DNA of 64,000 nucleotides, taken from NCBI GenBank assembly GCA_963082975.1, contig OY720346.1:46291296-46355295 (forward strand). Reading direction: 5' to 3'. Below are positions 1-11,620 of the stretch, in pieces (position 1 is the stretch's first letter; the number at the start of each line of letters is the position of its first letter). This DNA is from Labia minor. Its lineage: Eukaryota; Arthropoda; Insecta; Dermaptera; Spongiphoridae. Below the pieces are notes generated by a model. It saw only the letters and a program-made list of their open reading frames with translations, did not search any database and was not told the origin of the DNA. The position numbers were made by a program, and so were the translations under genes.

Positions 1-431
1 CCAAATGTAAAACAGATTTTGGTATTTGATAGTTGCCAATTCAGCTGTCAATCAGTAAAAAAAGTTTTTTGATCGGTTCCGTAGTCTTCGTTTGACGTTC
101 GTTGAAAAATGGAAGATCAAAAGGAACATTTTCGTCATATTTTGCTTTTATATGTTGTTTATGGCGACGAAACCTTAAAGGAACGGCAGTGTCAAAATTA
201 GTTTGCCAAATTTCGTTCTGGGGATTTTTCACTCAAAGATGAAAAACACTGGTCGTCCAGTTGAAGTTGATGACGACCTAATCAAAGCAATAATCGAAAT
301 GCTGCCTGAAAGATGGCAAAAGGTCATTGATCAAAATGGGCAATACATTACAGAATAAAGTTATTTAGTTCCATGAAAAAATTGTTTTTGATTTTCTTAA
401 AAAAACGGCAATGACTTAGTTGCCAACCTAA
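1..431 (+). mobile_element. Internally deleted mariner element, 5' end outside window
   Basis: The right end reads TTAGGTTGGCAACTAAGT on the minus strand, ends at 431 and is followed by TA, as expected for mariner. The left end lies beyond or is decayed at the window edge. Between them lie the start and the last few codons of a mariner transposase with the middle missing, so this is a deletion derivative that cannot make an enzyme. The assignment rests on the recognisable transposase N-terminus and the terminal repeat. Confidence 0.75.
109..358 (+). pseudogene. Mariner transposase relic (N- and C-terminal pieces joined)
   Basis: From the ATG at 109 the translation starts MEDQKEHFRHILL and continues, after small gaps, through LKERQCQNWFAKFRSGDF-like sequence. 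This is the helix-turn-helix start of mariner transposases. It then jumps to LPERWQKVIDQNGQYITE and a stop at 356-358, the usual extreme C-terminus. The catalytic DDD region (roughly residues 140-300 of a 345-residue enzyme) is absent. An in-frame stop and a length that is not a multiple of three show further decay. It is non-functional, though the ends might once have been mobilised in trans. Confidence 0.75.
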
Positions 432-2378
432 TAGATAATTTAGATGGAAAAAAAAATAAAGTAAAAAGATAATCGAATTTAATGATAATTGAATTGTACT
501 CCTAATTTTTTTTGGGGGGGAAAAAATTTCTGACTAATTATTTTGAATTTCACTTTTCATTTTTGAAATATGCCAGTGATAATCTTTTAATTAAATTGTA
601 TATGTTACAAATCTTATTGAAATCCTTAACTTCGTATAAATTTATATATGAAACCCATATGCTTACTAGTTACTAGTATATACCATTATATAAATATAGG
701 GGTATATATATAGTATATTTTTTTATTAAAAAAATATAATTATTAACCATTTTATTCTCTTATTGTTACATTTATTGATATTGCACTAATATTCATATAT
801 TTTTACTTTTTTAATATATAACTCTATTATGGTTATTAAATAAAAAATTTCCTAAATTTATTTTTTTAATTTAACATAATAATACATAATTAAACATACT
901 TTTGCATTGACGGTTTCGAAAGATTACTAAAATGTTTATTTTTAAAAAAAAAAAAATAAAAAAAATAACTCTTTACTATTTAATTTTAGATTTTTTACAG
1001 AATAGAATTCTTTACTAAAAAGTTGTTTCAAACATAATTTAAGTTTGAAAAACTACTTTTGGTAATTGTCCTTCTCTTCCATTAACGCATAGCTGTAGTC
1101 AGGTACTGAAGTTTCCCATCAAGTCCTGAAGCATGTTCAATGGTATTGCCCTTATTTCACGATCAATAACTGACTTTAATTTTTCAATTTTTCAATAAAA
1201 AGTTTGGATCACATGTAACCTGATCTTTCGACCTGCGATTAATTTTTGTGAGGCTATCTCAAACCCAAAGTTTTTATTGATAAATCCCCCAATATGGATG
1301 AGTTAAAGTCTAAAACATAAGGTATTTTTACTGCATTCTATATATTTTTTCCCAAAATTGTAAAATTAAATTCCCATCCTATCATTTAAAAAAAGTTTTA
1401 ATTTCTTCTTTCAAAACAAAAATAATAATCTTGATAATAAATTTTAATGTCAAGATTAAATCTGTATTATTTAAGTTTATTTTAAGTATAAACATAGATA
1501 TACTATATATACCTACAAATATCAAAGAAATAAATATTTATTAATTTATAATTATCAAAATAAAAAAAGAAAAGTTACAACTTGAGTACCTTATCCGATA
1601 GTCTCAAGTAGAGATGGCCAAAACGATTACTATTCATACGGCTCCAGGCATCTATTTTCATTTTTAAAATATTCTCACCAAAGAACAAATTTCAATATAA
1701 AACAAATAACTTCAAGTGTCCAGTAATAGAAAATTTTTGACCATGTAGCAATCATTCTGCAATAGTTTAATAGTTTTTATTAGCAAGATTTAACCTTACA
1801 GGGTATTTCACTTTATTCTATCTCTAAATCTGACTACTTTCAAACGAGATTTAATCACAATTTTATGAACTAAACATTCTGAAAGAAGATTTGAAATGCC
1901 TAGAATTGTTTTCTTGAAAGAAGTTTTGTCCATTTCTAATTTCAAAATGTTGTTGCTTCAGGAAATAAATAAAAAAAAAAATCAAAATCGGTTAACAGTA
2001 ATAACTAAGATAAAATAGTAATAAATGAAATAATATATATAAAATATATATATTAAAATTGTACAAAATAAACCATCAGATAAGTTTACAATTTATCATA
2101 TAAATTATTAGATGAATTACCTCGAAATTAATTATATTTGAAGAAAAAATAATATGAAATAGTGGAAAATAAATAAAATTAAAATAAAGAAAAAATTTTA
2201 AAAAAATCAAAAAATTTCTTATATAGGTATATATGAGAAGTATTGATTTTTTTCAACTCGGTTAATTGATTTAAATATTTTGATGGCATTTTCAAATTAA
2301 TTTTGGGAAGGGAAATTCGGGATTGTGAGTCTATATCCCATCTGGCCTCTGGCAGTGGTTCTTGTCGGACCATAATTA
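432..2378. other. AT-rich intergenic sequence, nothing recognised
   Basis: Low-complexity A/T sequence with T and A runs and short AT microsatellites. No reading frame, RNA gene or bounded repeat could be supported on either strand. Confidence 0.6.
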
Positions 2379-2478
2379 ATGATTTCAGGACCCGTGTTAG
2401 TCCCGAAAATACTTCGGGGTATCAAAATAACTAAGTCAAACATTAACCTTCTAACTACCAACTATGAATCATACAGAC

Positions 2479-2555
2479 TAAGAATCCCAAAATTTCCTTC
2501 TCAAAACTGTCTTGAAAAAGGCGTCAAAATGGAAACCGAAATTATGAGATTGAAA
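2479..2555 (+). repeat. Dispersed repeat copy 1, target of the hAT insertion
   Basis: This stretch matches 42730-42818 in the same orientation, with shared pieces such as actaagaatcccaaaattt / actaagatacagaattcc and tcttgaaaa...gaaacgaag-like sequence. It appears to be a diverged copy of an old interspersed repeat. The hAT element inserted at its 3' side; the sequence resumes at 6109. The family is not recognised. Confidence 0.4.
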
Positions 2556-3263
2556 CAGTGGCGCAACCAGGATTTGATCCTGGGGGGGGGGGGGTTTGAC
2601 TAGCCGCTCCACCTTCCTATGGCGCCCCCCCCCCCCCCCGGGGCTCTCTCAAAGACAAATTTTTCATTAAGATTTTTTTTATATTAAATATTTAAAAAAG
2701 TTTTGTAAATGAAACACTGATTTTACAAAATCTGGCAAAAAAATTTAATTTTGTATTTTATTTGCTCGTATTCACAGTTTTAGAGAGAAAATATTTTTTT
2801 CCAGCTATAAGTAAATTATTTTAGCTTTCCTCATGAAATAAGGATAGCTTATACGATGATCGGAAAATTTTGAAAATTTTTGCTCCGAGATTCTTTGAGT
2901 TTTTCACTTTTCAGACGGTTCTGAATCCAAAACTGCAAAAAAATTTTTTTGAACCTGCTCGTTACCGAGATTACGTCTAAACAAAATGAGATATTGTATT
3001 GAAATTTTATATTTAGATGTTTTTTTTTTTTTGGGAATGATGGGCGGGGATTGGATTGTTGTTGGACAAGATCGGACCATAAGTAAGGGTAGTTTAAAGA
3101 TGTGTTCAAGCATATTTTATTGATTTTCTCAATAAATACCGATTTTTATGAGAATTATCATACTATCGTATTAAATTTATAGGGAATCGAATTTACTAAA
3201 AGTTTCATTATATTCACTTTTACCTAAACTTAATAATAAAGGAGTTATTTATAAAAAAAACTA

Positions 3264-4456
3264 TTAGGTTGTCCCATAAGTTTGTTCCGCGTCACGCTAT
3301 GAATGAACTGCCTATGTTTATATATATATATATAAACATGCAGGCTTATCTCTTAGCCGTTTATGGCATCTTATTTAATCATCCCAGAGCTTTTTCAGAA
3401 TTCGTTTCGTTGGTGACAAAGTCTCTTTAAAATTTTTCTACTATGGAGAGCCAAAAGATCATTTGCGGCAGAAGAGATTTGCACCGTTTACGGGATTGGT
3501 GCTTCGACTATTAGGACCGTCCGCAATTGGTTTAAGAAATTTAGAGCTGGCCACCCAGCAACGACGGATATTATCAAGACTGTGCATGCTGAAAATCCAC
3601 GATACAGTGTGCGCGAGATAGCGGGTGAAACTAACATTCCCAAAACAACGGCACATAAGCATTTAATCAAACTGGGATATGCGAATCGATATGAAGCTTG
3701 GGTTGGTTCCACCAATTGACGGAGACCGGCCTTATAAAGCGCGTCCCTACGTGCGATTTGCTTCTACAGCGACACAAAAGAAATCATTTCTTAAAGAGTC
3801 TTGTCACTGGAGACGAGACTTGGATTTTGTATCAAAATGTGGATCGAAAACGGATTTGGTCTAAAGAAAATAGACCTTCAACTGTTGCAAAGTCTGGGCT
3901 TCATCCGAAGAAGGTTCTTTTGTGCATTTGATGGGACTGGAAGGGTGTACTGTACTACGAGCTCCTTCCTGAAGGTGACATGATCAATGCTGACAAATAT
4001 TGCAATCAACTGAATTAACTAAAGACCGCCATAGCAGAAAAACGGCAAGAATTGGCGAACCGACGAGGTGTAGTATTCCATCACGGCAACGCAAGGCCGC
4101 TTTTTGCGTTGATCGTAAGGCAAATATTATTATAGTTTGATTGGGACGTTCTACGTCATCCTCCATACTCCCCATACCTTCCTCCATCCGATTATTACTT
4201 GTTCCTCTCCTTAAAAATCTCTCTCTGTGGTAAATCTTTCAAATCCATAATCGAAATAAAAACGCACCTAAATGAATATTTTGAAAGTAAGCCTCAACTA
4301 ATTTGGAAAGAGGGCATAATCAGGCTTCCTGGGAGATGGAAGAAGGTTATAGAACAGAATGGTTCATACATAACATAATAAATCAACCTTAACCAACAAA
4401 TATCGTGTATTCATTTCGCATCAAAAAAAGCGAAGAAACTTATGGGACACCCCAAG
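3264..4456 (+). mobile_element. Mariner transposon (defective) nested in the hAT element
   Basis: The left end TTAGGTTGTCCCATAAGTTT follows a TA at 3262-3263. The right end is an imperfect inverted copy (GGGGTGTCCCATAAGTTTCT on the minus strand) followed by TA at 4457-4458. The size, about 1.2 kb, is typical of mariner. The 5' leader contains a TA-repeat palindrome around 3313-3340. It inserted after the surrounding hAT element. Confidence 0.85.
3443..4378 (+). pseudogene. Mariner transposase, frameshifted with two catalytic Asp lost
   Basis: The translation, spread over several frames, shows mariner hallmarks in order. These are the start MESQK, the helix-turn-helix stretch ASTIRTVRNWFKKFRAG, the second DNA-binding helix SVREIAGETNIPKTTAHKHL, the first catalytic block VTGDETWILY, then HHGNARP and HPPYSPYLPPSDYYLF, and the C-terminus WKKVIEQNGSYIT with a stop at 4376. 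In active members the second and third blocks read HDNA and YSPDL. Here the catalytic Asp residues are Gly and Tyr. Several frameshifts, in-frame stops (for example after LLCI) and a shortened N-terminus also break it. The enzyme is dead. Confidence 0.85.
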
Positions 4457-4575
4457 TACTTTAAGATTTCGAAAGCTTTTCGTCCGCCCGTAGTGGCAGG
4501 ATATTTTGAAAGAAATCATGTAAAAATCCCTTAGAAAAAATCCCTAAATAAAAAATTTCCCTAATTTTTTTGTAC

Positions 4576-4821
4576 TTATTTAATAATGAAAAGCCGAAGA
4601 GACTTGAATGAGGTAGTTATGCTTGGTGTCATCACATCTGTTCCATCTGGTTTTTTAGCGTCCCATTTTTCATGGTTTGCCTCCATTATGGTCAGAAGCT
4701 CATCATGCGAGTCGCTGAATCGTTTCCTTGGTGGATCAGGCTTCTTACCAAGAACATCACGATAGATTTCCAAAGAGATAAGGTTATGCTCAATATGGAT
4801 TTGCTTAATCAGGTGACCCAT
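4576..4821 (-). pseudogene. Unrecognised ORF inside the hAT element, possible transposase relic
   Basis: An 81-codon frame, rich in charged residues (KKPDPPRKRFSDSHDELL), has more normal codon use than its surroundings. On the same strand upstream (about 4820-5150) there is protein-like sequence in broken frames, such as FERTWLGEQFLAGFYDPEFD. Lying inside hAT ends on a GC-richer patch, it is probably the decayed coding part of that element or of an older insertion. I recognise no domain, so no function is given. Confidence 0.35.
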
Positions 4822-5519
4822 ACTGATGTCTTATAGCCTTCTAATGCATTGTTTATTCGAGGTAAACCCATCAAAGTGGCATCGTAGATGTTCCAATGTT
4901 CCAATGTCGAATTCGGGGTCATAAAAGCCAGCCAAAAATTGTTCACCTAGCCAAGTGCGCTCGAAGGAAGAAAAAAGATCCTGTTGGTCGTCCAGCTAAT
5001 GCTTGGTAGGCTACAATGACTTTTGATGGTGGTACCAAAATCAAAGCTGCAAGAGTTTGTAAATGAGTGGAGTTGTCAGGATTATCTATATCATTATAGA
5101 GCTTCAAAACTTCTCTGGCATTGATTTGATGTTTCTATAAATGCATTGAACAAAATGAAAAAGACAACCTCTGATGATTGTAAATTTCACAAATTGCGTT
5201 ATATATTCCCTGGTGAAATATACGGTGCAAATGGTGTATTTTGTATTTGGAATCATTAAGCTATTAAAACGTATGCTAATAAACGAAATTTGAGTAAATT
5301 CCCTTTATTTTACATACGAATTTGACACCCCTATTTTTTTGGAAAAATCACGTGTCTGGGCCATATGTATGTATTTTTTTACCTATTTTTCCCTACTTTC
5401 GGTCCAGGCTCGATTACCTCCTTGGGAGCTCGTGTCTCAGGCAACTGGGTGTCATGCTCACCTTGTAATTAAATTTTCTTAATCACAATTAAAATTAATA
5501 CAAAAATGAAAAATTTTGT

Positions 5520-5675
5520 TTTTAGTGATTTTTTCTTTTAGGGATTTTTTGAGTCACATGGATATTTTTATTTAGGGATTTTCGGTTTTAAGGATTTTTC
5601 TTTTTAGGGATATTTGGTTTTAGGGAGAGAGAGTTTTGACTTTTATGGATTTTTTCCTTTAGGGATTTTTACCCG
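5520..5675. repeat. Degenerate short tandem repeat, TTTAGGGATTTTT units
   Basis: About seven imperfect units of the form TTTTAGGGATTTTT, some with extra bases, run in direct orientation. Inverted relatives (AAAAATCCCT) lie at about 4525-4560 inside the same hAT element. Confidence 0.6.
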
Positions 5676-6116
5676 TTTCCATTTTGAAAAAATTAGTCTT
5701 CGCTTCATAATTTTTATGAAATATTTAGAATTTGAGTAATATTTTTCTTTATTTTATATTTAAATTTAAATAATAGTCAAATTGGAAAATTTTACAATCA
5801 TCTAGTAATCTTATATTAAGTCTTTTGTTTTTTATGATTTAGGAGAAATAATAAATAATTTCTTATATTTAATTCTGTACGAAGAAATAAGCAATTTTTA
5901 TTTTTGTTAAAATTATTTTAAAATAAAATAAACTTACTTATTATACACTAAATTATACTTTATGAATTATTGTTTTTTCAAATAAAAAGAAGGATTATAT
6001 TTTTTCTTTTCTATTTGAAATATAGTACATGATATACAGCAATGTATATTTTTTTCTCTCCTGGGGGGGGGGTTTTGACCCCCAAAACCCCCCCTGGTTG
6101 CGCCACTGGATTGAAA

Positions 6117-7384
6117 CCTCATTACCACAAACCTGAAAATTAACTTTTCATGATCAAAACTGAAATATAAACTTAAACAAATATATATATATAATTTATA
6201 GATTGTTTAAATATTAAAATTTTATAGTTATATTTTTCTTTTTGAATTGTAATTATTAATTTATTTTGTTGATAATTATAAACTCCATAAACTGAAAATG
6301 AAATTCATTTTATTTTGAATTTTAATTTGAATTAATAACTACAAAAATTATTTCTAAACACTTAAAAAAAAAATTGGTCCACTTACAAATTATAATATCA
6401 GATAGGAGAGTCATCATCCTCTTAAAGGCACCACTTTTAAATATTTATTTTTTTTTCCTTTTTTTCCTCAAAAACATTTCACTTTAAGAAAGCACATAAT
6501 ATTTATTTTTTATGCACTAATTAAAATTAAAAAAATAAAATAAAATAAAATAAAAATATATCACTTAAAAAAAAATCACTTTAATTAAATTTAATTGCAC
6601 TTTTGAAATATCACTTTTTTATTTTTTTTTTTTAAATGTTTATTATTTATTTATATATCACTTTAGTTGATGGTATTTATTCTTCTTTGTTTCCAATATA
6701 ATCCAAAAGTCACATTAGATATCTGAAAAAAGAAAAAAATTATTATTGTTAGGAAAATAAAAGCAATTCTTGTTTTCTAATAGCAATAAATGTGCATAAG
6801 TATTTATTTCCTATTTCCAAATTATTATTATTATATTTTTTTTGTTTTTGTTTATTTGAAAAATTATCGTAACAAAGATGACTAGAATATACGAGTAGAG
6901 TTGAAATGATGGATTTTCAAAGAGAAAAATGTTTTTTTCCAAGAACAAATAGCCATTAAAATGCATTTGTAGTTTTGTTTATATAGGTATCTTTTTTTGT
7001 GATATTGAATGAAGGCTTGGTTAACATACCTATAAAAAGTTAAACAAATATAATAAAATAATAAAATAGGTGAATGCACGAAAAAACTTTGCCGAGAGTA
7101 TTTATTTAATTCTGTAGTAATATTTTATTAATGAATATAGAAAAGATAATAAAAAATTATATATAAGATAAAAGTATCATTATGTACTTATACTTCGATA
7201 TAAACGTAAATATATATAAATATATATATATTCATATTAATTATTTACCTATAGGTGTATCTAAGATACTATACACATTAAGTTATGATTAGCTATCTAT
7301 ATATATAAAGGAGAGTGTTTGTATGTATGTAATTTGTTTGCTTTTTTGCTGTCATAGAAACAAAAAAAAAAGAAATTTCTTACT
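6117..7384. other. AT-rich intergenic sequence
   Basis: A/T low-complexity sequence with many short A and T runs and TA repeats (for example 7200-7230). No supported gene or bounded element. Confidence 0.6.
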
Positions 7385-8112
7385 TAACCGATGGAATTGA
7401 GGCAGGAAATAAGATGTGGATTGAAATTAATAGGGATAAAACAAAATATTTAGTAAGAGAGAAAAACATTATTAACACACAAAGTCTTAACATACAAATT
7501 ATAGAATTTGAAAATGTAGAAAAATTTAAATACTTAGATTCTATAATTACAAAGGATAATAATATTGGATAAGAATTTAAATCGAGGTCGCAATCGGGTA
7601 ACGTCTGTTATCATAAAGTAAAGAGGCTTAACTCACACATCAAAACTTTTATCAAAATGGATGAAAATTGAAATATTTAAAACAATTATTTTGCCTGTTG
7701 TATTATATGGGTGGTCGATGTTCTTGGGAGATAGTAGATTTAGAGAATTTGATATTAGGATTGTTTGCAGCATTTATGGACGAAAGAAAGATGAGATCAC
7801 CGAGCTATGGCGGAGATGGCATAACGAGGAATTGCATGACCTCTATGCATCTCCAGATATAGTTAAGGTTATTAAGGTTATAAAATAGAGAAGGCTGGGA
7901 TGGGAAGGGGTCATGCCTAGAATGGTAGATTAAAGATCGGTGAAATATATTTGGAAAAACCGATTGGGAAACGTCCTGTGTGATTGAGAAGACCAAGAAC
8001 GTGGTGAGTGGACAATATAGGAAGGGACGTGGGACAGATGGGACAGGGTAGGAGTTAGATGGTTATAGCTCAGACTTGGGGGTTACTTTCGAGATCCGTA
8101 GAACCACACATG
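7385..8112 (+). pseudogene. Non-LTR retrotransposon (LINE) C-terminal relic and 3' end
   Basis: Broken frames give the C-terminal part of a LINE reverse transcriptase protein. First comes KMWIEINRDKTKYLVREKN, then FKYLDSIITKDNN (usually FKYLGSIIT), TIILPVVLYG, and HNEELHDLYASPDIVKVIK. These stretches lie after the polymerase active site. The catalytic YxDD region is not present, so this is a 5'-truncated copy. Stops and frameshifts interrupt it. The 3' end reads ggatagatagattgata, a microsatellite-like tail shared with the copy at 31135-31421. The exact LINE clade was not determined. Confidence 0.75.
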
Positions 8113-9088
8113 GATAGATAGATTGATATAACAAATACAATAGTAATATATAATTAATTTACTGATTAAATTAAAATATCTTTTAAATAAGAACATAAAA
8201 AGATATGATAATATAATGTAATATACTGATTGCAACAAAATGGATGTAAACCTTTTACATAGAGACTTTCAACGAAATACTATGTTTATGTGTATATGGG
8301 ATGTATATCTAAGTTACATATCTATTCAAGAACATATTTAATAATATATACACAAACAAATATATCTGCCTAAACTAAAGTTTTACAAGTATTTATTGAC
8401 AATTAAAAATTTACTTTTTGATTTATTTTTGTAAAAGAAAAATTTAATTTAATTATTTTTATCAATAGAAGGTAAAAATAACAATTCTGTACCTGACAAG
8501 TAAACATATGTAACAGACATTTTAAAAGTTATGAATGTTGTCCTCTCAGATATATAAAAAGTTATCTTTAATAGAAAACACCTGAAAATTTGTAAAGTTA
8601 GTAGTTAATATTAATCCTTTGCAGTTTACATCATATGCCATAATATTCTTTTGTAGTATTTTCAAATAATAAATAAAAAAAATCGTTGTCACTTACTGAT
8701 TAATAGATATTTACAAGCTCCATTAGTTGGCATAGGCAATTTAACATTATTTATCGCTAAATTTATTAGCTAATATTTTTTCAAGTTTAAACAAAAAACA
8801 ATACATCGAAAGTCTTTTTTTACCCATAATAATTAAATAATATTTACATAGCGGACTAAAGGGATGGCTATAACTGAGTCCGTGTGTACTATTGTATTTT
8901 TTTTTTAATAGAATATAGATTATTATATATAAATTGTATTTTAAAATAATTTTTAATTTTTGTAATATTTATCAGAAGAAAATTTAAGGTGGGAAGAAAT
9001 AAGAGAGAATCAACAGTATACGTATATTGAATTAAATTGAATAGTCGTGGGGAGTAGTGTATTAGTATTGCACCAAAAAAAACTTTCA
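8113..9088. other. AT-rich intergenic sequence
   Basis: A/T-rich filler without a supported gene; no terminal repeats or coding relics were recognised. Confidence 0.55.
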
Positions 9089-9222
9089 TTCTATGGGAAG
9101 AATTCAACCCATTCTCCGGGATCAAAATTGTAAAGCTACTTCATAAAAAAGTAGCGACTCCGGACAAGAAAATCAAGATAAAGGTTGATAGGACCCGTTC
9201 TACTGATCACACATAGGACACA
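9089..9222 (+). mobile_element. SINE body, 5'-truncated copy
   Basis: Shares a continuous block with the minus-strand SINE at 46690-46932. The shared pieces include ctatggga..., ctccgggatcaa, aaagtagcg.ctccg and aaggttgataggacccgttc. The tRNA-like head is missing here, as in a 5'-truncated retroposed copy. The orientation is set by comparison with the fuller copy. Confidence 0.7.
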
Positions 9223-10623
9223 TAATTAATCTAACTGTTCTTGTGTAGGTTAAAGAAAAGTTATTTTTTATCCAAAAATTTTATTTTTAAATATATATCA
9301 CATAAATATTAAATTTTATAAAATATATTTAATAGCAATTTATTAAATATGAAGAAACGGAGAATAGAACCTAATTTAAAAAAAAAAATGAAATTAACCA
9401 TAATGTATAAACATAACTCATTGAAACATTTTCACAATTATGAGCAAATTAAAATTAAATTAGATTTCATTAATTAATATAAATTAAGAGTTTAATGTAA
9501 TTGAAGATAATAAAATTATATTTTGTGTGTTATTTATTTAAATTTTAACATCGAGGGGATAATGTGTACATCCTCTCCCTTGATTCAACCTTCCTCCTCC
9601 TACTCCCCCCCTCACCTTACTCCCGCCAGTCAGCCAGACGGAGCCACTCAACACAAGACGTTGTATTTTATCACAAGAAGGGCGTAAAAATACCGAGGGT
9701 GCTTACTCCAACCCTAAAATAGCCATTGGTCCATTCCAAAAAAGGGCAATGGTGCTGATTTACGAGCGTGTCCGCCAAATTACTGCCCTTTAGCCAGTCC
9801 CTTTTGACGCCACCAGTTTGGGATTTGTTCTTATTTCTTTTTTTTTTTTTATCTTTTGTGATAGTTAGTTTTTTCCTTTCTCGTCCTTTTGCAAACCCTT
9901 TTACTTATTAGTATTGCGTGAAAAAAACAACAAATGTTTAACTACTTACTAAATTTTTTTTCTATTCCCAATTTATTTGATATCTTTTTGGATTATCTGT
10001 ACCATATAAAAATATTATTATTTAATTAAAAAATTAATTAATAAAAAAATAATTATTCAATAAAAAAGTTTAGTTCGATTTTAAAATAATGTATTCACAT
10101 GTATTGTATTGCTCACTCATGACATTCTGAACATTCAGAATCATCATCAAAATTATATTAAAAAAAAAAAAACTGAATTTGTATAAGGGAACCATCTCAA
10201 TATATAACTTTTTTTTATATTGACTTCATTAAAGTTTTGATTCAATTTAAATTTACTAATTCAAAAAATCTAATTTTATTTTATTTTATAAATTAGAAAT
10301 GAATTGAATTCCAATTAAACTTATATATTATTTTAACATTTAAAAATTATGAAAAACAAAAGGGATAAATTTCTAAAATATAAAATTAAAATAACATTCT
10401 ATAAGAATAAATCGACAATTATTTTAATGATAAATTTATTATGAGAGAAAACTGATCGCAAAAAAATGATATTATTCACTAGCAATTTATTGATTATTTT
10501 TTAATTATTACTTTTTCAATTTTTTTTTTTTTGTTGTAATTTATAAAATTTATATGAAAAAAATCGAAAATTATATTATTATTATATTTAGAGATTAATA
10601 AGCTATCTACAAACATATAATAT
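9223..10623. other. Intergenic; GC-richer island at about 9555-9915
   Basis: Mostly A/T-rich. The exception is roughly 9555-9915, with pyrimidine-rich runs (cctcctcctactcccccc) and mixed-composition sequence around 9620-9830. That island is not a repeat seen elsewhere in the window. It might be an untranslated exon or regulatory DNA, but there is no open frame or core promoter I can defend. Confidence 0.4.
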
Positions 10624-10738
10624 TTTTTACTTTCCCGCATACTTCGTATAAGGGAAGTATTGGAATCGTCAAAAATTTCGACGTTTTAGACGTTTTAGAC
10701 CTCCCTGAGTCGGAAAATACCATTTTTCGAATTATGTC

Positions 10739-10772
10739 TGTGTGTGTGTATGTATGTATGTATGTATGTATG

Positions 10773-10801
<29 letters not shown>
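10739..10801. repeat. GTAT microsatellite in family B core
   Basis: A short GT run is followed by about 14 GTAT units. The same position in other B copies has shorter versions (19300-19312, 25136-25170), so it is an intrinsic, expandable part of the family. The apparent ORFs through it (repeats of Tyr-Val-Cys-Met) are artefacts. Confidence 0.9.
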
Positions 10802-10803
<2 letters not shown>

Positions 10804-11102
10804 TGTCTGTAAGCAAATTTACTCAAAAACTAATCAAGCTAGGACTTCGAAATTTGGTACACCGATATTATTCACAGTTTGTAGATTTCTATCAAAATTT
10901 CGTCAAAACGGTTAACCGGAAGTGGTACTTTACCTACAATGGTTGCGTTTACCTTTCAAGTAAAGTACCAGTTTGCTTCGAGATAGTTGTTTCATATTTT
11001 GTATATAGATTTAAAAATATGAAAAAAATTCAGATACCAAATTTCATCATGATCTGACTACCGGAAGTGACATTTTACCTAAACAAGTAGCGTTTCCTTT
11101 TT

Positions 11103-11620
11103 ACCGACCGACGAGGGAGGTATTGTTTTCACACCAAATTTCACATGTGGAGATTTTTAGGTACATATCTCCACTAATCATGCATTTTCTTAACAGAAAA
11201 AAGTATTTTTAGCATGATGTCTGTCCGTCCGTCCGCTGTGTGTCCGTAGAGATGTGTACAGCTTGAACGGCTCAACGGATTTTGATGAAATATGGTATAT
11301 TTACTTAATACATCAGTAGGATGAATTGATCAACTTTTGGTGCAAATCCGGAAACCGGAAGTGCTAGTATTGCCGATCGAAGAGAGGAAGTGAAGGGTTA
11401 TTTTCATATCAAATTTCACGTGAGGACATATCTCCACGTGTTATGCACTTTGTATTGGTTTTATCCTCGAGAAAAATCATCTTCATTAGTTTTTTCTTAA
11501 TTTAAAATTATATGACGTCACCCAGCACTTCATGACGTCACAGCCAGCCCTTATATATTATAAATAAAATAAAATTAAAAATATTTATATTATATCCATA
11601 TCTGTTTTTTTTACATTTAA
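11103..11620 (+). mobile_element. Family A HINE-like element, nested, 3'-truncated
   Basis: Begins with the family A subterminal repeat ACCGACCGACG and runs through the gtccgtccgtccgctg microsatellite, the gatgaaatatggtatattta block, aaaccggaagtgc and paired TGACGTCA sites (11513 and 11533). The 3' inverted repeat and hairpin are missing. The upstream junction gtagcgtttccttttt-ACCG is identical to that at 25466-25484. Confidence 0.75.

Larger units (their letters stand above)
2556..6108. mobile_element. hAT-type DNA transposon, about 3.55 kb, with nested mariner
   Basis: The ends are inverted copies of CAGTGGCGCAACCAGG at 2556 and 6108. They are flanked by a perfect 8-bp duplication GATTGAAA at 2548-2555 and 6109-6116. 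An 8-bp duplication and CAG...CTG ends are the hAT signature. G-runs (2581-2593) and C-runs (2627-2639, 6090-6094) lie just inside both ends. The interior holds a mariner (3264-4456), a possible coding relic (4576-4821) and AT-rich filler. No intact transposase is present, so this copy is non-autonomous. Confidence 0.85.

Noticed and set aside
3313..3340. TA-repeat palindrome as a regulatory cruciform
   Set aside because: It is a simple TA tract inside the decayed mariner leader; no evidence of function.
10734..11057. ORF of 107 codons starting with Tyr-Val-Cys-Met repeats
   Set aside because: It is the translation of a GTAT microsatellite and the family B repeat core; other copies do not keep the frame.
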